17,768 bases of DNA. Source: JABDPF01 sp037384065. GTDB lineage: Bacteria; Pseudomonadota; Gammaproteobacteria; Xanthomonadales; SZUA-36. Of the stretch, positions 7,892-15,148 are shown in pieces; position 1 is the first letter of the stretch, and every line of letters starts with the position of its first letter. Location: the NCBI GenBank assembly GCA_037384065.1, contig JARROJ010000049.1, positions 1 through 17,768 on the forward strand, in the 5' to 3' direction. The translations under genes and the position numbers were made by a program. The notes beneath the pieces are model-generated. The model did not search any database and had not been told where the DNA came from. It worked only from the letters and a program-made list of their open reading frames with translations.

Positions 7892-9850
7892 TCAGCCCTG
7901 GTCGGTCAGCCAGTAGAACCGGTGCGGCGGAATGACCAACTGGTCGTTGAACAGGTTCGGCGCTTCGCCGCTGTACAGATCACGCAGGCGGCCGTATTCG
8001 AACTGGCTCCGGTTACCCAGGTCCGCCAGGTTCAGCGACTGCGGTGAGCCATCGAAGTTGGCGATCACCAGCACGTTGTCGTTGCTGTCGAGCGGATTGC
8101 TGCGCATGTAGGCGAAAAGGTGTTCGTTGCCGGTTGCGATCAGTTCGCGATTGTTGAAATCGGCGAAGGCGGGCGTGCTCTTGCGCACCGCGCTCATGCG
8201 CGCAATGCCCTCGAACAGGCGCTGTTCGGGGGTGCCGTGACGGTGCCGCAACTCGGACTTGTTCCAGTCGATGACCGGGCGGTGAATCCAGCGGGTGTCG
8301 TGCGCCTTGGCCTCGTCTTCCATGTACGAGAAGTCGTTCAACATGCCGATTTCGTCCCCGTAGTACAGCAGCGGAATGCCGCCGAAGGACATGATCATTC
8401 CGTGCAGCAGGAGGATCAGGTCGACGCTTTCCCGGATCGCATCCTCGTCGCCGCTCTCGAGCGCCGCCTCCAGGCCGACCAGGGACGCCAGCGAACCGGA
8501 AATGCGCGCATCGCCGCTCTTTGAATTCACGCCGAACGGCAGGCCGCGGGCCAGCGAGCCCTCGAACTTGCCGGTGAAGTAGTCGAGCAGGAATTTCCGG
8601 TGTGCTCTCGGTTCGTAGCCGGCCCGGATCACGTCGGCATCGTCGAAACCGAGACCGATGTCGTCGTGACAGCGCACGTAGTTGAGCCAGGTGGCGCGGT
8701 CCAGCTTGCCGGGCAGGCTGCGAATGCCCTCGTCCAGCAATCGCGTGTTCCGGGTCGCAACGGCGTCCCACAGCAGCGCCATGAACGTCGCGTTGTACGC
8801 GATCTCGCACTCCTTGGCGATGACCGCATCCTCGCCGAAATACTTGATGATCTCGACCGGCGCGACGATCGCCTCGGCGATGAACAGCACGCCGGGCGCG
8901 ACGACCTGGCAGCAATCCTTGAGCAATTGCAGGATCAGGTGCGCCTCGTGCTCGTTCTGGCTGGTCGTGCCGATTTTTTTCCACAGGAACGCCACGGCGT
9001 CGAGGCGCAGAATATCGGCGCCGCGGTTGGCCCAGAACAGCAAGACGTCCAGCATCTCGATGAATACCGCGGGGTTGCCGTAGTTCAGATCCCACTGGTA
9101 GTCGTTGAAGACCGTCATCACCCACTGGCCCATGGTGTCGTCCCAGGTGAAGTTGCCGGGCGAGGTCTCGGGAAAGATTTCCGGCATGGTCTCTTCGAAC
9201 ATGTCGGGAATCTCGCGGTTCGGAAAGATGTAGAAGTAGTCCCGGTAGGGCTTTTCGCCGGCGCGCGCCCGTTCCGCCCAGTCATGCTGGTCGGAGACGT
9301 GGTTGACCACCACGTCGAGGATCAGCAGCATGTCGCGCGCATGCAGTCGGGCGGCCAGGTCGACCACGTCGTCGACACTGCCCACTTCCGGATCGACGTT
9401 GCGGTAATCGCTGACCGCGTAGCCGCCATCGCTGGCGCCCGGCGGGCACTGCAGGATCGGCATGACGTGCAGCATATTGACGCCCAACTCCTGCACGTAG
9501 CCGAGGCGCTTGCCGATTCCCTGCAGGTCGCCGGCGAACTGCTTGGCGTACAGCGCCATGCCGACCCACTCCTGGCTCAGGAACCAGTTGTGGTCGTCCT
9601 CCCGTGCGCGGTCCACGGCCTTCAGGTCGGCCGGCCGCTGGATGTAGTTCGTCGCCAGCACCTCGGCCAGGCGAACGAGGTGTTGCTCGAAATCGTCCCG
9701 CTTGCCGTACAGCTTGTGGAACAGCGAATGAATCGCGTAGAAGTTCGCGCCCAGGCGCGTGTAGAAATGGCGCAGGTCACGGTGCCGGATTTCCGGCTTG
9801 AGCTGGTCGAGAATGCGGTTCAGCAGCGAATGGGAAACCTGTTCGTACAT
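7892..9850 (-). CDS. ams: Amylosucrase (GH13 family), sucrose to alpha-glucan plus fructose
   Basis: This enzyme transfers the glucose of sucrose onto alpha-1,4-glucan and releases fructose (EC 2.4.1.4). The 652 residues match the amylosucrase subfamily (GH13_4). The N-terminal helical domain (about 1-90) precedes the (beta/alpha)8 barrel. Catalytic residues are in place: nucleophile D284 in LRLDAVAF, acid/base E326 in FIAEAIV, and transition-state pair H395-D396 in RCHDDIG. The sucrose-pocket salt bridge is also present: D141 in SDGGYAVS with R520 in DTRWIHRP. There is no signal peptide, so it acts in the cytoplasm, where the synthase would make sucrose. It is the last gene of the operon, 33 bases after the fructokinase, with no strong Shine-Dalgarno. 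Sucrose hydrolase is the nearest alternative and differs by only a few residues, so product type needs assay. Confidence 0.93.
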   Translation of the reverse strand: MYEQVSHSLLNRILDQLKPEIRHRDLRHFYTRLGANFYAIHSLFHKLYGKRDDFEQHLVRLAEVLATNYIQRPADLKAVDRAREDDHNWFLSQEWVGMALYAKQFAGDLQGIGKRLGYVQELGVNMLHVMPILQCPPGASDGGYAVSDYRNVDPEVGSVDDVVDLAARLHARDMLLILDVVVNHVSDQHDWAERARAGEKPYRDYFYIFPNREIPDMFEETMPEIFPETSPGNFTWDDTMGQWVMTVFNDYQWDLNYGNPAVFIEMLDVLLFWANRGADILRLDAVAFLWKKIGTTSQNEHEAHLILQLLKDCCQVVAPGVLFIAEAIVAPVEIIKYFGEDAVIAKECEIAYNATFMALLWDAVATRNTRLLDEGIRSLPGKLDRATWLNYVRCHDDIGLGFDDADVIRAGYEPRAHRKFLLDYFTGKFEGSLARGLPFGVNSKSGDARISGSLASLVGLEAALESGDEDAIRESVDLILLLHGMIMSFGGIPLLYYGDEIGMLNDFSYMEDEAKAHDTRWIHRPVIDWNKSELRHRHGTPEQRLFEGIARMSAVRKSTPAFADFNNRELIATGNEHLFAYMRSNPLDSNDNVLVIANFDGSPQSLNLADLGNRSQFEYGRLRDLYSGEAPNLFNDQLVIPPHRFYWLTDQG

Positions 9851-9883
9851 GACGGTACCGTATCTGGATCGAAGCGGATCGGA

Positions 9884-10774
9884 TCAGTGAGCCGCCGGGT
9901 CGGCTTTCCAGGCCTCCCGGAACGGGCGGTAGAACCCGCGGTCGTGCACGGTCGCTCCGCGCTGTCCGACCACGGCCGAGGCGAACTGTTGGGCACGGTC
10001 CAGGCTGAGCTGGAGCGGCCAGCCGCGCGTGATGCCCAGGATCATTACCGAGGAAAAGGCATCGCCCGCGCCGACGGTATCGACCACGGCGACGCGCTCC
10101 GCCGGCCGGGCCGCCAGGCGGTCACCGCCGGCGGTGAACAGGGTCGCCCCGCGCGGCCCGCCGGTCAGCAGCAGGTGCTGCACACCGTGCCGGTCCATCA
10201 GCCCGTGCGCACGCGTGGCCGCGGATTCGCCGGCCGGCGCCAGGCGGTCGAGTTCCTCGTCGTTGAGTTTGACCCAGTCAGCCCCGTCGAGCAGTGAGCG
10301 CACGACGTCCCGATCCCACCACGGCGCGCGCAGGTTGACGTCGACGAACACGGTGTCCGGCCGCGCCGCGCGCAGCCCCTGAAGGGTCTGCCGCGAGACC
10401 GCGCCGCGCAGCGCCAGGCTGCCGTGGTAAAGCAGGCTGCAGACCGGCGTCGGATCGGGCGGAGCGATCGCGTCCCAGGCCGCCGGATGAACGATCTCGT
10501 AGCTCGGTTCGCCGTCGTCGAAGGTGACCTGCACGAGCCCGGTCGGCGCTTCCGGGCCGCTTTGCAGCCCCTCCGTGCGCAGACCCCAGACCTGCATCGC
10601 AGTGCGCACGCTCAGCGCATTGCCGTCGGTGCCGACGCGGCTCAACAACAGCGGATCCTCACCGAACGCCTGCAGGTTCCAGGCGACATTGAACGGCGCG
10701 CCGCCGAGCACGCGGCGGCCATCGGGAAAATGATCGAACAGGACCTCGCCGAAGATGCAGATGTCACGGCTCAT
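9884..10774 (-). CDS. fruK: Fructokinase, PfkB family
   Basis: A 296-residue ribokinase-fold sugar kinase. The first PfkB signature is present near residues 24-48 (GGAPFNVAWNLQAFG...SRVG). The second is VDTVGAGDAFSS (231-242), with D238 as catalytic base and GAGD as the anion hole. Substrate is inferred to be fructose: the neighbouring amylosucrase releases fructose, and phosphorylation gives fructose-6-phosphate, the acceptor for sucrose-phosphate synthase. This closes a cycle within the operon. The name fruK follows usage for this cluster in Methylomicrobium alcaliphilum and should not be confused with enterobacterial 1-phosphofructokinase FruK. Its ATG overlaps the phosphatase stop by 4 bases (ATGA), showing translational coupling. 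Other PfkB substrates cannot be excluded from sequence alone. Confidence 0.88.
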   Translation of the reverse strand: MSRDICIFGEVLFDHFPDGRRVLGGAPFNVAWNLQAFGEDPLLLSRVGTDGNALSVRTAMQVWGLRTEGLQSGPEAPTGLVQVTFDDGEPSYEIVHPAAWDAIAPPDPTPVCSLLYHGSLALRGAVSRQTLQGLRAARPDTVFVDVNLRAPWWDRDVVRSLLDGADWVKLNDEELDRLAPAGESAATRAHGLMDRHGVQHLLLTGGPRGATLFTAGGDRLAARPAERVAVVDTVGAGDAFSSVMILGITRGWPLQLSLDRAQQFASAVVGQRGATVHDRGFYRPFREAWKADPAAH

Positions 10775-11646
10775 GCGGGAAACTCCTCGTTGGCCGCCTC
10801 ATCGGCGAACAGTTCATCGAGTTCCGGGTGGAAGTGCACGATGCCCTCCAGCATGCCGCCGCGGTAATTGCCGTTCAGCCCGCGATAACCGCCGCGCGCG
10901 ATGAACAAGCGGGAAGCATGACCGGCCGCGGCCACGCGCTCGGCGGCCTCCCGTTTGACATCCGGGCGGGCGTTGGCGACCAGCACGGACGAAATCGGGC
11001 TGACCAGAACTTCGAGGTCGTTGCCGCTGTCGCCGCAGAATACCGTGTTTTCCTGCGAAAACCGACCGATCTCCATCAGCGCTTCGATCGCGTGGCGCTT
11101 CGACGCGCTGCGCGGCAGGATGTCGAGCAGACCGTCGCCGGTCAGGTCGTCGACGCTCCAGATCAGGCGCGCCCGAACGTCCGCGGCCGCGAGGCGGCGC
11201 CGGATCGACGCCGCGAGGGCCTCGCTCCAGCGCGCGGGATCGAGGTAAAAACTCAGCTTGAACCGATTCTGCTTTTCCGGCTCCTGCGCGCGCAGTCCGT
11301 CCACGCCGGCCAGCATCGGCAGCAGGTCCGACGCAATATGGCCGGACCAGTCTTCGGCGATCCGGTGTTCCCAGGCCTGTTCCAGTTGCCACAGATTTTG
11401 CGGGCCGACGCGATACAGCGTGGTGCCGACGTCGCCAATCACGTAATCCGGCGACGGCAGGTCGAACGCGGCGATCGCGTCCTCCACGAGCGTCCGGTGC
11501 CGGCCGCTGACGTAGGCCAGGGTCACCCGCGGATCGTCCGCCAGTCGCGCGAAAAATGCCGCGGCGCGCGGCGACTCCTCCGCCGGTCCGTTCGGCACCA
11601 GCGTCCGGTCGAGATCCGTGCAGATCAGTAACCGTTCTGCCGTCAT
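10771..11646 (-). CDS. spp: Sucrose-6F-phosphate phosphohydrolase (HAD superfamily)
   Basis: Removes phosphate from sucrose-6F-phosphate, pulling the reversible synthase reaction toward sucrose. The 291-residue protein has every HAD motif of the sucrose-phosphatase group: motif I DLDRT with D11 (nucleophile) and D13, motif II S47 in YVSGRH, motif III K183 in SASK, and motif IV GDSGND with D206 and D210. The cap domain lies between motifs II and III (about 75-175). It is somewhat longer than the 244-residue cyanobacterial enzyme because of a C-terminal tail ending near residues 255-291. It overlaps the synthase stop by 4 bases and the fructokinase start by 4 bases. A mannosylfructose-phosphate phosphatase would look similar, but the amylosucrase in the same operon argues for sucrose. 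Confidence 0.9.
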   Translation of the reverse strand: MTAERLLICTDLDRTLVPNGPAEESPRAAAFFARLADDPRVTLAYVSGRHRTLVEDAIAAFDLPSPDYVIGDVGTTLYRVGPQNLWQLEQAWEHRIAEDWSGHIASDLLPMLAGVDGLRAQEPEKQNRFKLSFYLDPARWSEALAASIRRRLAAADVRARLIWSVDDLTGDGLLDILPRSASKRHAIEALMEIGRFSQENTVFCGDSGNDLEVLVSPISSVLVANARPDVKREAAERVAAAGHASRLFIARGGYRGLNGNYRGGMLEGIVHFHPELDELFADEAANEEFPA

Positions 11647-13787
11647 GCCGGGTCCGAGCCGCGGCCGAAGAAGTCGTAATGCTCGATGGCGTCCAGCAGA
11701 CCCGCCGCATGCGCGCGGTCGGAGTAATAAACACGTTCGAGGTCGACCAGCGCCGACAACTCCTCGTCATGCCGATTGGCCACGACGACGCCCAGGGTGT
11801 TGCCGCGAATCATGTCCTCGTCGGCGCCGGACCCGCCGGCCGCCAGAATCTGTTCCAGCGGGATGCCGAGCCGCAACGCCGCATAGCGCAGCGCCTGGCC
11901 CTTCGACGCGCGCGCCGGGATCACGTCGAGGAATTGCCCGAAGGAGACGATCACGTTCGCGTTCAGGTCTTTCTGGTGCAGCAGGGCGACGAGGTCCTCC
12001 GCCGGCGGGGCGGCCTCGGGATCGTAGAACCAGGACAGCTTGAGCGCGCTCTGCTTGTCCTTGGGCTGCAGTTCCAGCCCCGGCACGTCGGCCAGCGCGC
12101 GGCGGATGCGCTGCGCCTTCCAGTCGTGCTCGACGTGATCGGCCCAGTGCGTGTCCTCGGTCAGGTTGCTGCCGTAATGGATGCGCGTGCCGAGTCCGCT
12201 GATCACGACATCGGGCAGCGGCACGCGATGCTTCTTGAGCACCGCGAGCGCCGAATCGAAGCGCCGTCCGGTGACGACGCCGAAAACGACACGCTTGCGG
12301 TTGGCCTGCATCGCCTCGCAGAAGTCGCGCAGCGCGTCCGCGTCGCCGAGCAGGGTCTGGTCGATGTCGGTGAACAAGCCCCGCGCACGGTACCGCGTGG
12401 TCCGCTCGGCATCCCAGGCCACGGGCTCGCGGCGCGGTCGCGTCAGCAGGCCCCGGACGGTGTCCACGTAGCTGGCGGCGTGGGCCTGCCAGGTGTAGTG
12501 GCGTCGAACACCGGCGAGGCCGCTCTTCGAGGCCCGGCGCCATTCTTCCGCGTCGTCCAGCAGGCGCAGCAGGGCGTCGGCGATCGCCTCGGCATCGAGC
12601 GGATCGACGAGGAAGCCGTTGTCGCAATTGGAAATGATGTCGTTCGGGCCGCCGTTTTCCGTCGCGACCAGCGGCAGGCCGCTCGCCGCCGCCTCCAGCA
12701 GCGTCAACCCGAACGGCTCGGTCAGGGCCGGGTTGACGAACACGCCGCCGCCGGCCGCGACCGCCCGGTAGACTACCGGGATGTCGTTCGCGGTGTGCTT
12801 CTTGGGTAAGGCGACCGAACCGTACAGGTCGTAGGCATCAAGATCCAGCAGCAACTGGGTCAGAACCGCCTGCGCCCCGGAATCGAGGTCACGGATGTCG
12901 TCGCGGTTGCCGGCAATGAGCAACAGATTGGCGACTTCGCGCAGCCGCTCGGAGCGGGCGAAGGCCTCCAGCAACACCGGGATGTTCTTGCGCTCGTCCG
13001 GCCGCGACAACGCCAGCACCACGGGCTTCGACGGATCGCTCAGAAAGGGTTCGAGGCGCTCGGCGTAATTAAACGTTTCCCCGTCCTCGGGCGGCCGGAA
13101 CCGGCCCAGGTCGGTGCCCGGCGGAATCACGCTCATGCAGTCCGGGTCGTAGTAGTCGTACAGGCCGTACTGCGCTTCGATCTCGTTGTTGGTGCTGGTG
13201 ATCACCAGGCCGGCGTTGGCCAGCGCCTCTTCTTCGGCGTTCACGCGCCGGCCCATGTTGTAGGTCGATTCGATGTCCTCGGCCGACAGGCCCTTCGCGA
13301 GCAGCTGTTTGCGCTTGTCGCGCCCCAGTGAATGCCCCGTGTGGACCAGCGGCACCGCCAGCAGGTGCGCGAGGCGCACGCCGACGTAACCGGCGTCCGC
13401 GTAATGGCTGTGAACGACGTCCGGTACGCGCGGCTGCTCGCGCACCCACTCGGCGAGGTTGTCGACGAAGTTGTCGAGATGATCCCACAGCTGTTCCTTG
13501 GGGATGTACTCCTCCGGCCCGGCGTCGATGCGCACGATACGGACCTTGTCGGAGAGTACTTCCTCGGTCTCTGCATAGTCCTCGCTGACGGCCGGGTCGA
13601 CGACCCGGCGCGTGACGAGGTCGACGCGCTCGACGTCGTCACGCTCGCCAAGCGCGCGCGCGAGTTCCACCACGTACAGCGTCTGTCCGCCGGTGTCGGC
13701 GTCGCGTCCGAGTTCGAGATCATGGCCCCGGATCAGCCCGTGAACGCTGATCAGGAGAAAATAGAGCTTCGAGGAAGTGTCAGTCAT
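11643..13787 (-). CDS. sps: Sucrose-phosphate synthase with C-terminal degenerate phosphatase-like domain
   Basis: Makes sucrose-6-phosphate from UDP- or ADP-glucose and fructose-6-phosphate. The 714 residues comprise a GT4 (GT-B) glycosyltransferase, about 1-450, and a HAD phosphatase-like domain, about 468-705. Synthase landmarks are DADTGGQTLYVVELARAL (29-46), HSHYADAGYVG (126-136), GHSLGRDKR (151-159) and the EX7E motif in TEPFGLTLLEAA (E357, E365). In the HAD domain D474 and D476 (DIDQT), T506 and K629 are kept, but motif IV reads GGSGAD, so G652 replaces an Asp ligand while D656 remains. The domain is therefore probably weak or inactive, with a separate phosphatase next door. The start ATG at 13787 has AGGA 12 bases upstream. 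This is the first gene of the operon and diverges from a deacetylase gene. Mannosylfructose-phosphate synthase is a less likely alternative. Confidence 0.93.
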   Translation of the reverse strand: MTDTSSKLYFLLISVHGLIRGHDLELGRDADTGGQTLYVVELARALGERDDVERVDLVTRRVVDPAVSEDYAETEEVLSDKVRIVRIDAGPEEYIPKEQLWDHLDNFVDNLAEWVREQPRVPDVVHSHYADAGYVGVRLAHLLAVPLVHTGHSLGRDKRKQLLAKGLSAEDIESTYNMGRRVNAEEEALANAGLVITSTNNEIEAQYGLYDYYDPDCMSVIPPGTDLGRFRPPEDGETFNYAERLEPFLSDPSKPVVLALSRPDERKNIPVLLEAFARSERLREVANLLLIAGNRDDIRDLDSGAQAVLTQLLLDLDAYDLYGSVALPKKHTANDIPVVYRAVAAGGGVFVNPALTEPFGLTLLEAAASGLPLVATENGGPNDIISNCDNGFLVDPLDAEAIADALLRLLDDAEEWRRASKSGLAGVRRHYTWQAHAASYVDTVRGLLTRPRREPVAWDAERTTRYRARGLFTDIDQTLLGDADALRDFCEAMQANRKRVVFGVVTGRRFDSALAVLKKHRVPLPDVVISGLGTRIHYGSNLTEDTHWADHVEHDWKAQRIRRALADVPGLELQPKDKQSALKLSWFYDPEAAPPAEDLVALLHQKDLNANVIVSFGQFLDVIPARASKGQALRYAALRLGIPLEQILAAGGSGADEDMIRGNTLGVVVANRHDEELSALVDLERVYYSDRAHAAGLLDAIEHYDFFGRGSDPA

Positions 13788-13862
13788 AACAACCCATCAT
13801 CCTAATCGACTTGGCCCTGCAAAGTCACCCCGGCCACCGTTTCGGAACGGGCTCCGCCGCGC

Positions 13863-13872
13863 TCGAATTCGA
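13863..13872. repeat. Perfect palindrome TCGAATTCGA between sps and the deacetylase gene
   Basis: A 10-base perfect palindrome lies in the middle of the 159-base divergent region (13788-13946). It is about 76 bases from the sps start and just ahead of the deacetylase promoter candidate. It could be a shared operator, but no family match is known to me and a chance origin is possible. No clear sigma-70 promoter for sps itself was found in the region. Confidence 0.3.
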
Positions 13873-13884
13873 CGTGCCGCCGGA

Positions 13885-13914
13885 TTGGCGAACGGATCGG
13901 TTCCGCGCTAGAGT
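13885..13914 (+). promoter_or_regulatory. Candidate sigma-70 promoter of the deacetylase gene
   Basis: TTGGCG at 13885-13890 and TAGAGT at 13909-13914 are separated by 18 bases; each matches 4 of 6 consensus bases. Transcription would start near 13921, about 26 bases ahead of the ATG at 13947. Moderate-to-weak match in GC-rich DNA. Confidence 0.35.
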
Positions 13915-13946
13915 TGAACCGGATTCCAGGCGTCGTGCACCGGCCA

Positions 13947-15005
13947 ATGAGCATCCTGCTGCGCACCTGCTGCATACTCTTCCTGGGCGGGTTCACGCTC
14001 GCCGTCCGGGCTGCTGTCGTTCTGCAATACCATCACGTCGCCACCGACACCCCGCCCAGCACGAGCACCTCGCCGGCGCAGTTCAGAATGCACCTCGATT
14101 ACCTTGCCGCGGAAGGCTTCGACGTGGTGCCCCTGCAGGACCTCGTCGACACCCTGCGGCGTGGTGAACCGCTGCCCGACAAGACCGTCGCGATCACGTT
14201 CGACGACGGCTACCGCTCCATCTACGACACCGCCTGGCCGCTGCTCAAAGCGCGGAACTGGCCGTTCACCGTGTTCATCAACACCGAACCCCATGACCGG
14301 GGCAACCCCCTGTTCATGAGCTGGGACCAGTTGCGCGCGCTGCACGCGGGCGGGGCGACCATCGCCAACCACACGGTCAGCCATCCACACCTGCTGCCGC
14401 GAACACCCGGTGTTTATGACGCGGCATGGGAAGCCTGGCTGCGCAGGGAAATCACCGCCGCGCAACAGCGGATCGAAGCGGAAATCGGTCACGCCGGGAT
14501 GCTGTTCGCCTACCCCTACGGCGAGTTCGACCGCGCGGTTCGCGACGTCGTGAACGCGCTGGGCTACGCCGCCTTCGGCCAGCACTCGGGGCCGCTCGCC
14601 GGCTACAGTCAACGGACGGCCCTGCCCCGCTTTCCGTTCGGCGGCCCGTACGGCGATCGGCAGGATTTCGCGACGAAGGTCGGCAGCCGGCCCATGCCGC
14701 TGGCCGCAGGCGACGACGTGATTCGCTGGCTCGGCGAGGACGGCCGGACACTGAGCGATATCGTGCTCGACGGGCCGGAAGCCAGACCGGTGCTCGCCCT
14801 GCGTCTCGCGGATGACTTCGATGCGTCCCGCATGGCGTGCTTTGCGTCCGGCCAGGGGCGTATTTCGCTGGTCCTCGATGCGCCCTGGGTGTACGCCCAG
14901 GCGACAGCGCCCCTGGCCACCGGACGGGCGCGCTACAACTGCACGGCGCCCAGCGACGAACCGGGCCGCTATTACTGGTTCTCGCAACCCTGGCTCATTC
15001 GGTAA
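13947..15005 (+). CDS. Secreted polysaccharide deacetylase (NodB/CE4 family)
   Basis: A 352-residue exported enzyme that likely removes acetyl groups from an N-acetylated polysaccharide. Residues 1-22 are a signal peptide. The CE4 domain (about 23-215) opens with VLQYHHV and carries motif 1 TFDDGY (D86 base, D87 metal ligand), motif 2 HTVSH (H142, H146, metal ligands) and motif 3 FAYPYGEFD (187-195). The opening and motif order resemble the N-terminal domain of PgaB-like deacetylases. A C-terminal region of about 115 residues (235-352) with C298 and C332 is not one I recognise; it may be a small beta domain with a disulfide. The ATG at 13947 was chosen over a TTG at 13914 because it starts the signal peptide directly. 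It diverges from the sucrose operon; there is no other exopolysaccharide gene nearby to indicate its substrate. Confidence 0.88.
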   Translation: MSILLRTCCILFLGGFTLAVRAAVVLQYHHVATDTPPSTSTSPAQFRMHLDYLAAEGFDVVPLQDLVDTLRRGEPLPDKTVAITFDDGYRSIYDTAWPLLKARNWPFTVFINTEPHDRGNPLFMSWDQLRALHAGGATIANHTVSHPHLLPRTPGVYDAAWEAWLRREITAAQQRIEAEIGHAGMLFAYPYGEFDRAVRDVVNALGYAAFGQHSGPLAGYSQRTALPRFPFGGPYGDRQDFATKVGSRPMPLAAGDDVIRWLGEDGRTLSDIVLDGPEARPVLALRLADDFDASRMACFASGQGRISLVLDAPWVYAQATAPLATGRARYNCTAPSDEPGRYYWFSQPWLIR

Positions 15006-15066
15006 AGCCGATCCCCCCGGCGCCGCCCGCGCCGCATTCCACCGCCGCGAGCCGACCGCGCCCCCC

Positions 15067-15076
15067 GTTCGCGAAC
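15067..15076. repeat. Perfect palindrome GTTCGCGAAC upstream of the nupC-like gene
   Basis: A 10-base perfect palindrome at about -53 to -44 relative to the inferred start site of the nucleoside transporter gene, a position usual for an activator or repressor. It does not match the LexA consensus. Chance occurrence is possible in GC-rich DNA. Confidence 0.3.
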
Positions 15077-15085
15077 AGAAACCGG

Positions 15086-15113
15086 GCGACATTTGCGTCA
15101 GTGCCTTTATACT
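15086..15113 (+). promoter_or_regulatory. Candidate sigma-70 promoter of the nupC-like gene
   Basis: GCGACA (15086-15091, 4 of 6) and TATACT (15108-15113, 5 of 6) are spaced by 16 bases. A start near 15120 leaves room for the GGGAG ribosome binding site at 15136-15140, 8 bases before the ATG at 15149. A CTGCGCAG palindrome overlaps the -10 end (15112-15119). Confidence 0.5.
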
Positions 15114-15148
15114 GCGCAGCAGAACGAGAACCAACGGGAGTGCGCTTC

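Noticed and set aside
8600..10297. 565-residue open frame antisense to amylosucrase and fructokinase
   Set aside because: Spans two well-supported genes on the other strand, has no motif, and its composition is that of a reverse-complement shadow.
13914..13946. TTG start extending the deacetylase by 11 residues
   Set aside because: The extension places polar residues before the signal peptide, and the TTG overlaps the candidate -10 box.
15093..15113. TTGCGT with TATACT as the nupC promoter
   Set aside because: The spacer is only 9 bases; the GCGACA 16 bases upstream of TATACT is a better -35.
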